DNA of 24,097 nucleotides from an uncultured Spirochaetales bacterium (GCA_934247875.1 CAKQJZ010000026.1:1-24097), one strand, 5' to 3'. Shown: positions 1 to 7,698, counted from the stretch's first letter. Program-made: numbers and translations. The notes: generated by a model from the letters alone, not told the origin.

Positions 1-62
1 TGGACTAATAGCAAAAAGATACGTTTCTCTTTATTAGATTCAGCCAAAGCGGCTTAATTTAA

Positions 63-194
63 CCGCACAGGTCGAATAAATTCAGGACCAAATTTGCAGA
101 GGAAACATATATCCCTTATGTTCTGCATACAAGTGATTTGAAAGAAGAAGATGGAGTAGTATACCTTCCTCTTTATATGACTCCACTTCTATAA
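63..194 (+). pseudogene. C-terminal remnant of a DUF4143-type AAA+ ATPase
   Basis: An open frame of about 43 codons follows a stop at 60-62 and ends with TAA at 192-194. Its last part, KFRTKFAEETYIPYVLH then EEDGVVYLPLYMTPLL, matches the tail of the intact ATPase just downstream, which ends EENGIIYIPLYMTPLL. The KFRTKF...YVLHTxDL tail is typical of DUF4143 ATPases. The Walker motifs, lid and most of the nuclease-like domain are missing, and there is no start codon or ribosome-binding site. I read it as the 3' scar of an older copy of this family, left by deletion or recombination. The upstream part could continue outside the window only if a frameshift lies near position 60. Confidence 0.72.
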
Positions 195-276
195 AAATCT
201 TGATTTGATGACGTATTATGGTTTAAAAAATCTTGATTTGATGATAAAACGTTACTTTAAAAATCTTGATTTCATG
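195..276. repeat. Three 16-bp direct repeats on an exact 33-bp period
   Basis: AAATCTTGATTTGATG occurs at 195-210 and 228-243, and with one change (AAATCTTGATTTCATG) at 261-276. The start-to-start distance is 33 bp both times, close to three helical turns. The 17-bp spacers differ in their first part but both end in TTTAA. The first copy begins at the base after the stop codon of the upstream ATPase remnant, and the array ends about 30 bp before the intact ATPase gene. The 10-bp core also appears inverted (ATCAAGATTT) at 324-333 inside the start of that gene. An iterated protein-binding site (operator) is one reading; a small tandem duplication is another. Three copies with diverged spacers are too few and too short to call a CRISPR array. 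Confidence 0.8.
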
Positions 277-307
277 TTTTACTTTCTAAGAATTCATTGT
301 ATAAGAT

Positions 308-1669
308 ATGAAGAGAAAAATATATCAAGATTTGCTAGATTGGAAAAAAACAACAAAAGGCAGAGCTGCCTTGCTCATTGAAGGTGCCAGAAGAGTAGGC
401 AAGAGCTACATCGTAAAAGAGTTTGCTGAGAAAGAATATAAATCATATGTTTTGATTGACTTCAAGGAGGGCGGTACAGGCCTAGATCCTTTGAAAGAGA
501 TTCTTAATGGCAGCTTGAAAAATCTTGATGACCTCTTTTTGTTTCTCCGCTTTTATTCTGGTTCAGAGCTTTTTGAGCGAGATACGCTCATCATATTCGA
601 CGAAGTCCAGGACTTTCCAAGAGCGAGGGAAGCAATTAAGTTTCTTGTACAAGATGGACGATATGATTACATCGAAACAGGTTCTCTGGTTTCAATTAAG
701 GAGAATGTTGAATCAATCCAGATTCCATCTGAAGAGATTTCAATAGCCATGAATCCAATGGACTTTGAGGAGTTTCTTTGGGCAATTGGAGAAGATGCTT
801 CATGGAATCTGATTAAGAACAGATATTCTAACAAAAGACCGATGGGAGAAGAGCTCCATCGTGCTGCTATGAATGCTTTCAGAAAATATTTGATTGTGGG
901 AGGAATGCCTCAAGCTGTCGCAGAATATGTTGAAACAAATGACTTCATTTCTGTCGATTTTGCAAAGCGTCAGATTCTTCAGCTTTATAGAAATGATATA
1001 AAAAAACATGATGTTATAAACAAGACAAGTTGCTCTCTCATATTTGAGAAAATACCATCGCAGCTTCAGAAACATGAAAAGAAATTCATATTAGCGGAAC
1101 TAGAAAAAGGGATGTCATATTGCAGAGTTGAAGATGATTTCTTTTGGCTTAAAGATTCCAGAATAGTGAATATTGTACATAATTCGCTTGAGCCTACTGC
1201 TGCTTTGAATCTCACAAGAGACGGAAATGCCTTAAAATGCTATATGGCTGATACAGCGCTTCTTCTAAGTATGGCATTTGAAGATAGCAGAAAGCTTAAT
1301 ACTGAGCTTTATCGTTCTTTGCTCTATGGAAATTTAGCACTTAATGAGGGAATGATAATAGAGAATATGGTTGCTCAGATGCTAGTTGCTACGGGACGTA
1401 CTCCGTATTATTTTTCACGCAATTCCAGAACAAATTCAATGGATAGAATGGAAATAGACTTTTTAATAACAAAATCAAAGCTGATAAATAAACATAATAT
1501 TCATCCTATTGAGGTTAAATCCGGTAAAAATTATACAATCAGCTCTCTGACGAAGTACTCAATGAAATATAAGGATTATCTTGCTCAGCCTTATGTGATA
1601 CATGAACGAGACTATAAAGAAGAGAATGGCATAATTTATATTCCTCTTTATATGACTCCGCTTCTTTGA
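308..1669 (+). CDS. AAA+ ATPase with DUF4143 / PD-(D/E)XK-like C-terminal domain
   Basis: A 453-residue protein. Walker A is GARRVGKS (residues 26-33) and Walker B is LIIFDEVQ (94-101), followed by a sensor-like IETGSL at about residues 122-127. The C-terminal domain carries MEIDFLITK and, after about ten residues, HPIEVKSGK, the D...ExK pattern of the nuclease-like fold in DUF4143 proteins, and the protein ends in YIPLYMTPLL. Length fits the family (about 380-480 aa). These ATPases occur as many variable paralogues in gut anaerobes; their cellular role is not established, and nucleic-acid handling or a defence-like role has been suggested only from the fold. The ATG at 308 has no clear Shine-Dalgarno sequence, but no other Met lies before Walker A. 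Flanking remnants of the same or related families (63-194 and 23778-23948) suggest local gene turnover. No terminator is visible after the stop. Confidence 0.88.
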   Translation: MKRKIYQDLLDWKKTTKGRAALLIEGARRVGKSYIVKEFAEKEYKSYVLIDFKEGGTGLDPLKEILNGSLKNLDDLFLFLRFYSGSELFERDTLIIFDEVQDFPRAREAIKFLVQDGRYDYIETGSLVSIKENVESIQIPSEEISIAMNPMDFEEFLWAIGEDASWNLIKNRYSNKRPMGEELHRAAMNAFRKYLIVGGMPQAVAEYVETNDFISVDFAKRQILQLYRNDIKKHDVINKTSCSLIFEKIPSQLQKHEKKFILAELEKGMSYCRVEDDFFWLKDSRIVNIVHNSLEPTAALNLTRDGNALKCYMADTALLLSMAFEDSRKLNTELYRSLLYGNLALNEGMIIENMVAQMLVATGRTPYYFSRNSRTNSMDRMEIDFLITKSKLINKHNIHPIEVKSGKNYTISSLTKYSMKYKDYLAQPYVIHERDYKEENGIIYIPLYMTPLL

Positions 1670-1699
1670 TTTCTGGTTTTTATTTTTGAAAGATTTATG

Positions 1700-1727
1700 T
1701 TGCATATTTTTAAAAATACTCTAAGAT
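1700..1727 (+). promoter_or_regulatory. Candidate promoter of the UROD-like/SBP/peptidase/desulfidase operon
   Basis: TTGCAT at 1700-1705 and TAAGAT at 1722-1727 are 16 bp apart in an AT-rich gap of 89 bp. TAAGAT recurs at 1733-1738. Both hexamers are imperfect, so this is a modest prediction. Confidence 0.4.
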
Positions 1728-1761
1728 ATTAGTAAGATATTACAAATATATTGAGGCTATG

Positions 1762-2721
1762 ATGACAAAGAAAGAGCGAGTTGAAAGTGTTTTTAATGGT
1801 GAGAGCTTAGACTCTGTGCCTTCGTGTTTCTCTCTTCATTTCCCTGCAAATGAGAAATTTGGAGATGCTGCAGTTGGTGCGCATCTGAAGTTCTTCAAAG
1901 AGAGCGATGCTGATATTATAAAGATCATGAATGAGAATGCTTTCCCATCTAATCCTGGTGTTTATAGTGCTAGCGACTATAAGAGAATCAGAGTAGAAGG
2001 AAGAGATTCAGATTTTGTACAAAGAGAAGTCGAGCTTGTTAAACGCATTCTCGATAAAGCAGATAAGGATGCATATCCAATCTGCACTATCCAAGGTGCT
2101 GTTGCTTCCCTTGGGCACTCAATGAGGCCTCAGTATATGCCTCTTGATGAGATAAGAAGCTTAGAGACTAAGTTCTATAGGGAGAATCCTGCTGCAGTGA
2201 AAGAAGCTCTTGATAAGATTTCTGACTCACTATGCTACCTTGTTGAAGAGGTTGTCAAAGCTGGATGCAAAGGTATTTTCTATGCAGTCCTTGGCGGAGA
2301 GAAAAGCCTATGGACAAGAGAAGAGAGTGAGGATGTTGAAGCACCATATGACATAAAAGTACTGAAAGCTGCAAGAGAGGCAGGTGCTAAGAATATTCTT
2401 CATCTTTGCAAAAAGGATCTTGATATTGAGCGCTTTACAAGCTATGCACCATATATTGATAGCGTTAACTGGGGCGTATATGAAAATAACATCTCTCTTG
2501 AAGAGGGTGTAAAGCTCTTCCCTGGCAAAGTAATACTTGGAGGCCTTGAACACAGAGGTGGACTCTTAGAAACAGGAACTGTAGAAGAGATACAGAATGA
2601 AGTAAGATCTATCAAGAGCAGAATGCATGGGATCCCATTCATTCTAGGTGCAGATTGCACACTCGCAACAGATCAGGATAGAAGCAAAATCAAAGCCGCT
2701 GTATTAGCTGCTAGAGAATAA
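1762..2721 (+). CDS. Uroporphyrinogen decarboxylase (URO-D)/MtaA-like family protein, not HemE
   Basis: About 320 residues of the URO-D/cobalamin-dependent methyltransferase superfamily. The N-terminal RQAGRY-type motif of true HemE is absent. Counted from the ATG at 1759, H215-L-C217 (in ILHLC) and C300 (in LGADCTL) form the His-x-Cys...Cys set that binds zinc in MtaA/MtbA-type methyltransferases, where zinc activates the thiol that accepts the methyl group. A methyl-transfer role is therefore more likely than haem synthesis, but no corrinoid protein or activase is visible here and the substrate is unknown. There are two adjacent ATGs (1759 and 1762); GAGG at 1753-1756 lies 2 nt from the first and 5 nt from the second, so 1762 is preferred. 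First gene of a four-gene operon, 15 nt before the binding-protein start. Confidence 0.82.
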   Translation: MTKKERVESVFNGESLDSVPSCFSLHFPANEKFGDAAVGAHLKFFKESDADIIKIMNENAFPSNPGVYSASDYKRIRVEGRDSDFVQREVELVKRILDKADKDAYPICTIQGAVASLGHSMRPQYMPLDEIRSLETKFYRENPAAVKEALDKISDSLCYLVEEVVKAGCKGIFYAVLGGEKSLWTREESEDVEAPYDIKVLKAAREAGAKNILHLCKKDLDIERFTSYAPYIDSVNWGVYENNISLEEGVKLFPGKVILGGLEHRGGLLETGTVEEIQNEVRSIKSRMHGIPFILGADCTLATDQDRSKIKAAVLAARE

Positions 2722-2736
2722 AAAAAGAGGTTGAAA

Positions 2737-4308
2737 ATGAAGAAGACAGTTGTTGTTTTGTTGGTATTGATGCTAGCGCTTACATCTATCTTTGCAGAAG
2801 GTTCTAAGGAAAGCTCAAAAGCAAAGAAAGATGAGCTCGTCACAATCAATTTCTGGTATAACCCTGCAATCGTTGAAGCAGGTTCTCCACCAAGTGATTG
2901 GTTTGTTTATGAAAGAGTCAGAAATGAACTAGGAATAAATCTGGTTCTATCTCCACTTCCATCAAGTGCTGCAGATAGAGATGTCAAGATGAATGCTGCA
3001 GGAGCTGCTGATGCGCTTCCTGATATGATGAGCCTCCGTCGCCCAGTAATGATCAACCTGGCTAAGCAGGGTCTGCTTGCTCCTGTTGATGATATGTTTG
3101 AGAAGATGCCAGATAGAACTGCAAAGATGTACAATGCTGATTCATTTGCATATGCAACATACAATGGACATATATACGGCTTTGCTCCTTCAACTGGAGA
3201 TATCAAGAAGAACGAAGGTATCCTTATCAGAAAGGACTGGCTCGATAAGCTAGGCCTCGATATCCCAGTAACGCTTGAAGATTATATGAATGTAATGAGA
3301 GCATTCACATATGACGACCCAGATGGCAACGGAAAGAATGATACATATGGCTACGGTACATTCATTGAGATCACAGCTTATGAAGAGGGACTTGGCAGAA
3401 GACTTGATCCATTCTTTGGTGCATTTGGCTGCGCAGGTACATGGGATCTTTCAAAAGATCATCCTGGACTCAATATCCTGAAGCCTGAATACTATGATGC
3501 TATGTCTTTCATTATCCAGATGTGCAATGAGGGCGTTATCGATCCAAACTGGCTCAGCCAGAAGAAAGATGACTTCAAGGCTAACTGGAAAGCAGGCAAG
3601 TATGGCATGATGAGAGAGCAGCACGCTTCTTACGCTGCAGAGAACAACTATGCTCCATTTGATAAGAACTTCCCAGACGGTGAATGGATTGTTATTGCTC
3701 CTCCAGTTGGACCAGAGGGAAAGAGTGCAGTTGGTGTATATACTAACGTCAACGATGGTGTAATCTCTATCAATGCTAAGATCACTCCTGAAAAGAAGGA
3801 TGCTATTGCAAGACTACTTGAATGGATGGCAGGTCCTGGCTACTATGCAATTGGCTGGGGTGAAGAGGGTGTCAACTTCGTATTTGATGAGAATGGCGTT
3901 CCATCTGTAAAGGGTCTTGCTGATCAGTCTAAGGGCTTTACAAAGTCAGAGATTCAGCCACTTCTCCAGCTTAAGGGTCTTGCATTCTACTGGGGAGAAG
4001 CAGAGCTTCTATCAAGATATCCTTCATATGTAACAGCTGTTTCAAAGAAGCCTATGTCAGCTTTGACAACGCTAAGAGAAATGCAGGCTCAGCCATGGAT
4101 CAAGCAGGCTGGTGTTGATCTTCTCCCACTTCCAAACGGAGACCTTAAGAGATTCTATGAGCAGACTCTTGCTGAGTTCGCTTCAAGAAACAAGGAGCTT
4201 AATCAGGCTACTTGGGCTGAGTTCATTGAGCAATTCAAGAAGCTTGGCGGAGAAGAGTGGAATAATGCTGGCGTTAAGAGCGCTACAGAATTAGGTATTC
4301 TATATTAA
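2737..4308 (+). CDS. Extracellular solute-binding protein, family 1, large LplA-like type
   Basis: A 523-residue secreted binding protein. The signal peptide is MKK, a hydrophobic stretch rich in V and L, then SIFA before EGSKES; there is no lipobox cysteine, so signal peptidase I cleavage after FA fits. DDPDGNGKNDTYG at residues 193-205 is the calcium-loop-like segment common in 500-550 aa LplA-type oligosaccharide binders. The mature start is followed by a typical VTINFWYNP strand. The real start is the ATG at 2737, with AGAGG at 2726-2730 spaced 6 nt; an in-frame TTG at 2731 is too close. No permease or ATPase gene accompanies it, so it is an orphan that must use a transporter encoded elsewhere. 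The neighbouring peptidase and desulfidase suggest a peptide or thiol-related ligand, while the family more often binds carbohydrates. Confidence 0.88.
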   Translation: MKKTVVVLLVLMLALTSIFAEGSKESSKAKKDELVTINFWYNPAIVEAGSPPSDWFVYERVRNELGINLVLSPLPSSAADRDVKMNAAGAADALPDMMSLRRPVMINLAKQGLLAPVDDMFEKMPDRTAKMYNADSFAYATYNGHIYGFAPSTGDIKKNEGILIRKDWLDKLGLDIPVTLEDYMNVMRAFTYDDPDGNGKNDTYGYGTFIEITAYEEGLGRRLDPFFGAFGCAGTWDLSKDHPGLNILKPEYYDAMSFIIQMCNEGVIDPNWLSQKKDDFKANWKAGKYGMMREQHASYAAENNYAPFDKNFPDGEWIVIAPPVGPEGKSAVGVYTNVNDGVISINAKITPEKKDAIARLLEWMAGPGYYAIGWGEEGVNFVFDENGVPSVKGLADQSKGFTKSEIQPLLQLKGLAFYWGEAELLSRYPSYVTAVSKKPMSALTTLREMQAQPWIKQAGVDLLPLPNGDLKRFYEQTLAEFASRNKELNQATWAEFIEQFKKLGGEEWNNAGVKSATELGILY

Positions 4309-4319
4309 GGAATAATGCT

Positions 4320-5678
4320 ATGGGATTTGATGAGGCAGAGAAGTGGTGGAATGATCACTTTAGAGAATATGTAGAGGATTTGAAGGGGTTTGTCAAAATC
4401 CCTAGCATTGCAAAGAAAGACGAGGACGGCTATCCATTTGGCCGTCCTTGCCACGATATGCTCCTCTACATTTCCTCTTTGATGGAAAAGTATGGGCTCG
4501 ATGTAAGCATCATAAATGATGTCTTTGCTAAAGGCTCATACAACAAAGACGCAAAGAATACTATCGCTATTGCATGTCATGGCGATGTTGTTCCCGTAGG
4601 AGATGGGTGGGAGAGAAGCCCGTTCGAGCTTTTTGAGAAAGAAGACCATTTAGTTGGCAGAGGCACGACAGACAATAAAGGCGCTACTATAGCTGTCTTA
4701 TATGCACTGCGCTTCTTAAAAGAGTGTGGCTACAAAAGCAGACATGATTTTGCTCTTTTAGTCGGAAGTGCAGAAGAGATTGGAATGCATGATGTTCTGC
4801 TAGCTTTCCCTAATGGAAATGGAGCTATGCTTACTTTGGTTCCAGATTCAGGCTTTCCATTGTCTTATGGTGAGAAAGCAAGCTTGAAGGTAAGCACAAG
4901 GATTCCACTCGTAGGAAATACAATCAAATCTATAACAGCTGGTCTTGGAACTGGCGTTATAGATAGAGCTGAGTGCGTTTATAATGGCACTGCTCCTTCT
5001 ACTTCTTCTGATGGTATAGAGGTTAATGGGAATATTATAGTTTCAAATGGAAAAGCGAGACACAGCGCAACACCAGAGGGTGGAGAGTGTGCGTTTTCAA
5101 AGCTTTTGAAATATCTTGATAAATCTTCTCTTTTAAATGGTGAGAGTTCTCTTAAGAGATTAATAGATCTTTTTCCAGATTTCTATGGAACTGGGCTTGG
5201 TGTTGATTTTGAAGATGAAGAGTCAGGGCGCTTGAGTGCTGTAATAACCAAAGTCGAAACTAAAGGCCATGAACTTTTTGTAACAATCAACTTCAGGTTT
5301 CCTTCTTCGATAAAGCCTGAAGAGATTTATGAGAAAGTCAAAGAGAAATTGCCTTTATCGGATCTTTCGTCAGCATCTTCTGGCTATAAGACAGAACTCA
5401 CGAAAGAACTCCTAGCAATAAATGAAATATCAAATAGAATATATAGTGCTGATAGAAAGCCATATATAATGGCAGGCGGCACGTATGCGCGCGTAATGCA
5501 GCCTGCTGTTGCGTTTGGCATGGGTTCTCCGCTCGGAAATAAAAAGCCTCCTTTTGAAGAAGGAGAGGGCAGAGCTCATCAGAGAAATGAAAGCGTAGAT
5601 ATAGATAGAATGAAGAAGGGCTTTATGATTTATAGTGAAGCTCTGAGATATCTAGATGGAGTTTTGGCAGATGAATAA
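4320..5678 (+). CDS. M20 family metallopeptidase, PepV/Sapep-like dipeptidase
   Basis: A 452-residue cytoplasmic dizinc peptidase of the M20 family, close in length to PepV dipeptidases. Visible active-site elements in order are CHGDVVPVGDGW (H87, D89), GRGTTDNKG (bridging D118), SAEEIG (general base E152 and metal ligand E153), VPDSGFP (D176) and, near the C-terminus, RAHQRNE (H420). The insert between D176 and H420 would hold the lid domain. It is expected to release amino acids from dipeptides with a free N-terminus. AAGGA at 4307-4311 precedes the ATG by 8 nt and overlaps the stop of the binding-protein gene. The 3' end overlaps the next gene by 8 nt, so peptide hydrolysis and cysteine breakdown are probably coupled. 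The exact dipeptide preference cannot be read from the sequence. Confidence 0.9.
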   Translation: MGFDEAEKWWNDHFREYVEDLKGFVKIPSIAKKDEDGYPFGRPCHDMLLYISSLMEKYGLDVSIINDVFAKGSYNKDAKNTIAIACHGDVVPVGDGWERSPFELFEKEDHLVGRGTTDNKGATIAVLYALRFLKECGYKSRHDFALLVGSAEEIGMHDVLLAFPNGNGAMLTLVPDSGFPLSYGEKASLKVSTRIPLVGNTIKSITAGLGTGVIDRAECVYNGTAPSTSSDGIEVNGNIIVSNGKARHSATPEGGECAFSKLLKYLDKSSLLNGESSLKRLIDLFPDFYGTGLGVDFEDEESGRLSAVITKVETKGHELFVTINFRFPSSIKPEEIYEKVKEKLPLSDLSSASSGYKTELTKELLAINEISNRIYSADRKPYIMAGGTYARVMQPAVAFGMGSPLGNKKPPFEEGEGRAHQRNESVDIDRMKKGFMIYSEALRYLDGVLADE

Positions 5679-6951
5679 AGATTATTTTAACGATTATACG
5701 AAGATCCTCATTTCTGAACTTAAGCCAGCACTAGGCTGTACTGAGCCTGTAGCTATTGCATTTGCCTCAGCTTCTGCTACTGCTGCGCTTGACAAGAAGC
5801 CTGATCATATCGATGTCTGCGCATCTGGAAATCTGATCAAGAATGTAAAGAGCGTCACAGTCCCGAATTCTGAGGGAATGAAGGGCATTGAAGCTGCTGC
5901 CATTCTTGGTGCATTCGGAGGAGATGCTAAGAAGCGCCTTGAAGTGCTGACTACAGTTGATGATGCGACAAGAAAAAAGGCCAGAGAGCTTTTGAATAGT
6001 GATTTCTGCCGCGTTAAGCTTGCAGAAGATATCCCAGGGCTTTATCTGCTTGTTACTGTTTATAGCGGAGATGAGAGTGCTGAAGCAACTTTAGTTGAGT
6101 GCCATGATGAGCTATATTCACTTAAGAAGAATGGTGTTGTCATAGAAGAGAAGAAAGAGGGTGAGATATCTTCTGATGAGATAGAGCATTTGAAAGAAGA
6201 ACTCAATCTTGCATCTATTTTGGAATATGCAAGAGAAGTCAACCTTGATGACATCAGAGATACTCTTAAGCGTCAGATTGACCTAAATAGAGCGATTGCA
6301 GAAGAAGGACTGAGAAAGAACTATGGCTGCTCAATCGGAAAGACACTCAAAAAACTCTATGACTGGGATGATGTGAGAATACGTGCTCGTGCATATGCAA
6401 GTGCAGGCTCTGATGCGAGAATGTCTGGCTGTTCACTTCCTGTTGTAATCAACTCAGGCTCTGGAAACCAAGGCCTTACTGTATCACTTCCAGTTGTTGA
6501 GTACAGCGAATATCTTGGCTCTTCGCTTGATGAGTTATATAGAGCGCTTGCTCTCTCTAACCTTACAGCAATCCATCAGAAGAAATACATTGGACCACTA
6601 TCTGCATATTGCGGAGCTGTTTCAGCATCTGCTGGTGCTGCAGCAGGCATTGCATTTTTAATGGGCGGAAGCGAGAAAGAGATCGGTGCTGCTGTTTCCA
6701 ATACGCTTGCAACTGTTGGTGGCATTGTATGCGATGGTGCAAAAGCATCTTGCGCTGCTAAGATCTCTACATCTCTTGAAGCTGCGATAATGGCTATGGA
6801 GATGAGCATGGAAGAGCGCCGTCAATTTGAAAGCGGAGATGGGCTAGTTAAGAAAGATGTAGAGAAGACTATCAAGGCCTTTGGAAAGATGGGCAAAGAA
6901 GGAATGAGAGAGACAGACAAAGAGATTCTGAATTTGATGCTTGAAGATTAG
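5671..6951 (+). CDS. cyuA: L-cysteine desulfidase, CyuA/YhaM family (UPF0597; serine dehydratase-alpha-like)
   Basis: A 426-residue protein. The N-terminal PALGCTEPVAIA motif and the late GSGNQG and VCDGAKASCAAK blocks are diagnostic of the CyuA/YhaM family, [4Fe-4S] enzymes related to L-serine dehydratase alpha that convert L-cysteine to pyruvate, ammonia and sulfide. Candidate cluster cysteines are C23, C314 and C354 or C361; C254 lies in SGCSLPVV. The start at 5671 is preferred over an in-frame ATG at 5656: TGGAG at 5657-5661 sits 9 nt before it, while the upstream ATG has no ribosome-binding site. It overlaps the dipeptidase gene by 8 nt. Its stop overlaps the convergent gntR stop. The enzyme is oxygen-sensitive in known members, in line with an anaerobe. 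A threonine or serine substrate cannot be excluded. Confidence 0.85.
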   Translation: MNKDYFNDYTKILISELKPALGCTEPVAIAFASASATAALDKKPDHIDVCASGNLIKNVKSVTVPNSEGMKGIEAAAILGAFGGDAKKRLEVLTTVDDATRKKARELLNSDFCRVKLAEDIPGLYLLVTVYSGDESAEATLVECHDELYSLKKNGVVIEEKKEGEISSDEIEHLKEELNLASILEYAREVNLDDIRDTLKRQIDLNRAIAEEGLRKNYGCSIGKTLKKLYDWDDVRIRARAYASAGSDARMSGCSLPVVINSGSGNQGLTVSLPVVEYSEYLGSSLDELYRALALSNLTAIHQKKYIGPLSAYCGAVSASAGAAAGIAFLMGGSEKEIGAAVSNTLATVGGIVCDGAKASCAAKISTSLEAAIMAMEMSMEERRQFESGDGLVKKDVEKTIKAFGKMGKEGMRETDKEILNLMLED

Positions 6952-7583
6952 CTTTTAGCTTCGAAATCGTTTATATCCAAAGTGAGGAGAGTGATGGCTT
7001 TTGCTTTATCGCCCTCCTCAATTGCTTTTATTAGGGCTCTATGATTTACGCCTTCACTTCTGAAGCTTGTCTTATTATTGTGGCGCTTATATTGATATTG
7101 CATATATGCTCTTGCCATAACAGAGAAGCATTCTTTAAGCTTATTTGTCAGAAATTCATTTTCATAACACTCTGATAGCGCGATGTGGAAATCTGTATTG
7201 CGCTGCCAGTGCTCTAGAAGCGTTGGCTCTGCATTCTTGCTCTCAAGAAGGCTATAAAGCTTTTCAATATTATCTTTTGATATTCTGTCAAAGCATTTCT
7301 CAAGTGCGCCTATTTCAAGAATCAATCTTGTTTCTTTTACAGCTTCAATCTCATCTTCTGATACATTCAGCACTTCATAGCCATAGCGAGGTATTGATTT
7401 GAGAAAACCTTCGTTGATCAGCTCAATAAGAGCTTCCCTTATAGGAGATTTAGACATCTCATATTTCTCTACAAGCTCTTTTTCTGTGAAAACAGAACCT
7501 GGAGGGTACTTTCCTTCCAGGATTGCTTGATACATTGATCTATATACTTGGGATTTGAGTGATTCTTCGCCGCGCTTTTTCAT
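6948..7583 (-). CDS. GntR-family transcriptional regulator, FadR/FCD subfamily
   Basis: A 211-residue one-component regulator. The N-terminal winged helix contains the hallmark block from TEKELVEKYEMSKSPIREAL through to GFLKSIPRYGYEV. The C-terminal all-helical FCD domain shows the metal/ligand-site pattern, with TDFHIALSECYENE and, later, NHRALIKAIEEGD. The start at 7583 (MKKRGEES) is chosen because it gives a normal FCD-family N-terminus; an in-frame ATG at 7643 would add 20 mostly hydrophobic residues that do not look like this family. On the minus strand TATAAT lies 7 nt before the 7583 ATG and no Shine-Dalgarno is seen, so a leaderless transcript is possible. It lies tail-to-tail with the cysteine desulfidase operon and divergent from the mutase operon, and could control either. 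FCD ligands are usually small organic acids. Confidence 0.85.
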   Translation of the reverse strand: MKKRGEESLKSQVYRSMYQAILEGKYPPGSVFTEKELVEKYEMSKSPIREALIELINEGFLKSIPRYGYEVLNVSEDEIEAVKETRLILEIGALEKCFDRISKDNIEKLYSLLESKNAEPTLLEHWQRNTDFHIALSECYENEFLTNKLKECFSVMARAYMQYQYKRHNNKTSFRSEGVNHRALIKAIEEGDKAKAITLLTLDINDFEAKS

Positions 7584-7590
7584 TAATGAA

Positions 7591-7596
7591 ATTATA
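7591..7596 (-). promoter_or_regulatory. Candidate -10 element for the GntR regulator gene
   Basis: The minus strand reads TATAAT here, 7 nt before the ATG at 7583. That spacing would place the transcript start at or next to the start codon. No convincing -35 hexamer is seen 16-18 bp upstream; the palindrome at 7615-7626 occupies that place. Confidence 0.45.
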
Positions 7597-7614
7597 AACC
7601 AAAGCAGTGAAAGA

Positions 7615-7626
7615 TTCTTTAAAGAA
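7615..7626. promoter_or_regulatory. 12-bp perfect palindrome, possible GntR operator
   Basis: TTCTTTAAAGAA is a perfect palindrome placed where the -35 region of the gntR promoter would be. FadR-type GntR proteins bind short palindromes and often repress themselves, so this is a reasonable autoregulatory site, but one copy only is seen. Confidence 0.35.
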
Positions 7627-7656
7627 ACTTCAAAAATGCTCATTTTTTATTATTGC

Positions 7657-7664
7657 TTTCGTTT
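7657..7664 (+). promoter_or_regulatory. Candidate DeoR-type operator motif upstream of the mutase operon
   Basis: TTTCGTTT lies about 40 bp before the -10 element of the mutase-deoR operon. The same 8-mer occurs inverted (AAACGAAA, 10908-10915) upstream of the transporter operon. DeoR-family sites of the AgaR kind are built from repeats of TTTCRTTT-like units. Confidence 0.35.
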
Positions 7665-7698
7665 GTGAAAATAAATGTTTCCTTTTTGTAAGAAATTC

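Noticed and set aside
1..57. Open frame of 18 codons running in from the window edge and ending at TAA 55-57
   Set aside because: Too short and without a recognisable motif; it could be the end of a gene outside the window but cannot be supported.
195..276. CRISPR-like array
   Set aside because: Only three 16-bp units with 17-bp spacers that share their ends; no cas genes. Repeat and spacer lengths do not fit CRISPR.
278..305. Promoter TTTACT/TATAAG for the ATPase gene
   Set aside because: The -10 would end 2 nt before the ATG at 308, so transcription would start inside the gene and miss the start codon.
1762..2721. HemE, uroporphyrinogen decarboxylase of haem synthesis
   Set aside because: The N-terminal HemE signature is missing, zinc-site H-x-C...C residues of methyltransferases are present, and no haem genes are nearby.
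7584..7643. Twenty-residue N-terminal extension of the GntR regulator
   Set aside because: The extra residues are hydrophobic and unlike FCD regulators, lack a clear SD and would cover the promoter-like palindrome.
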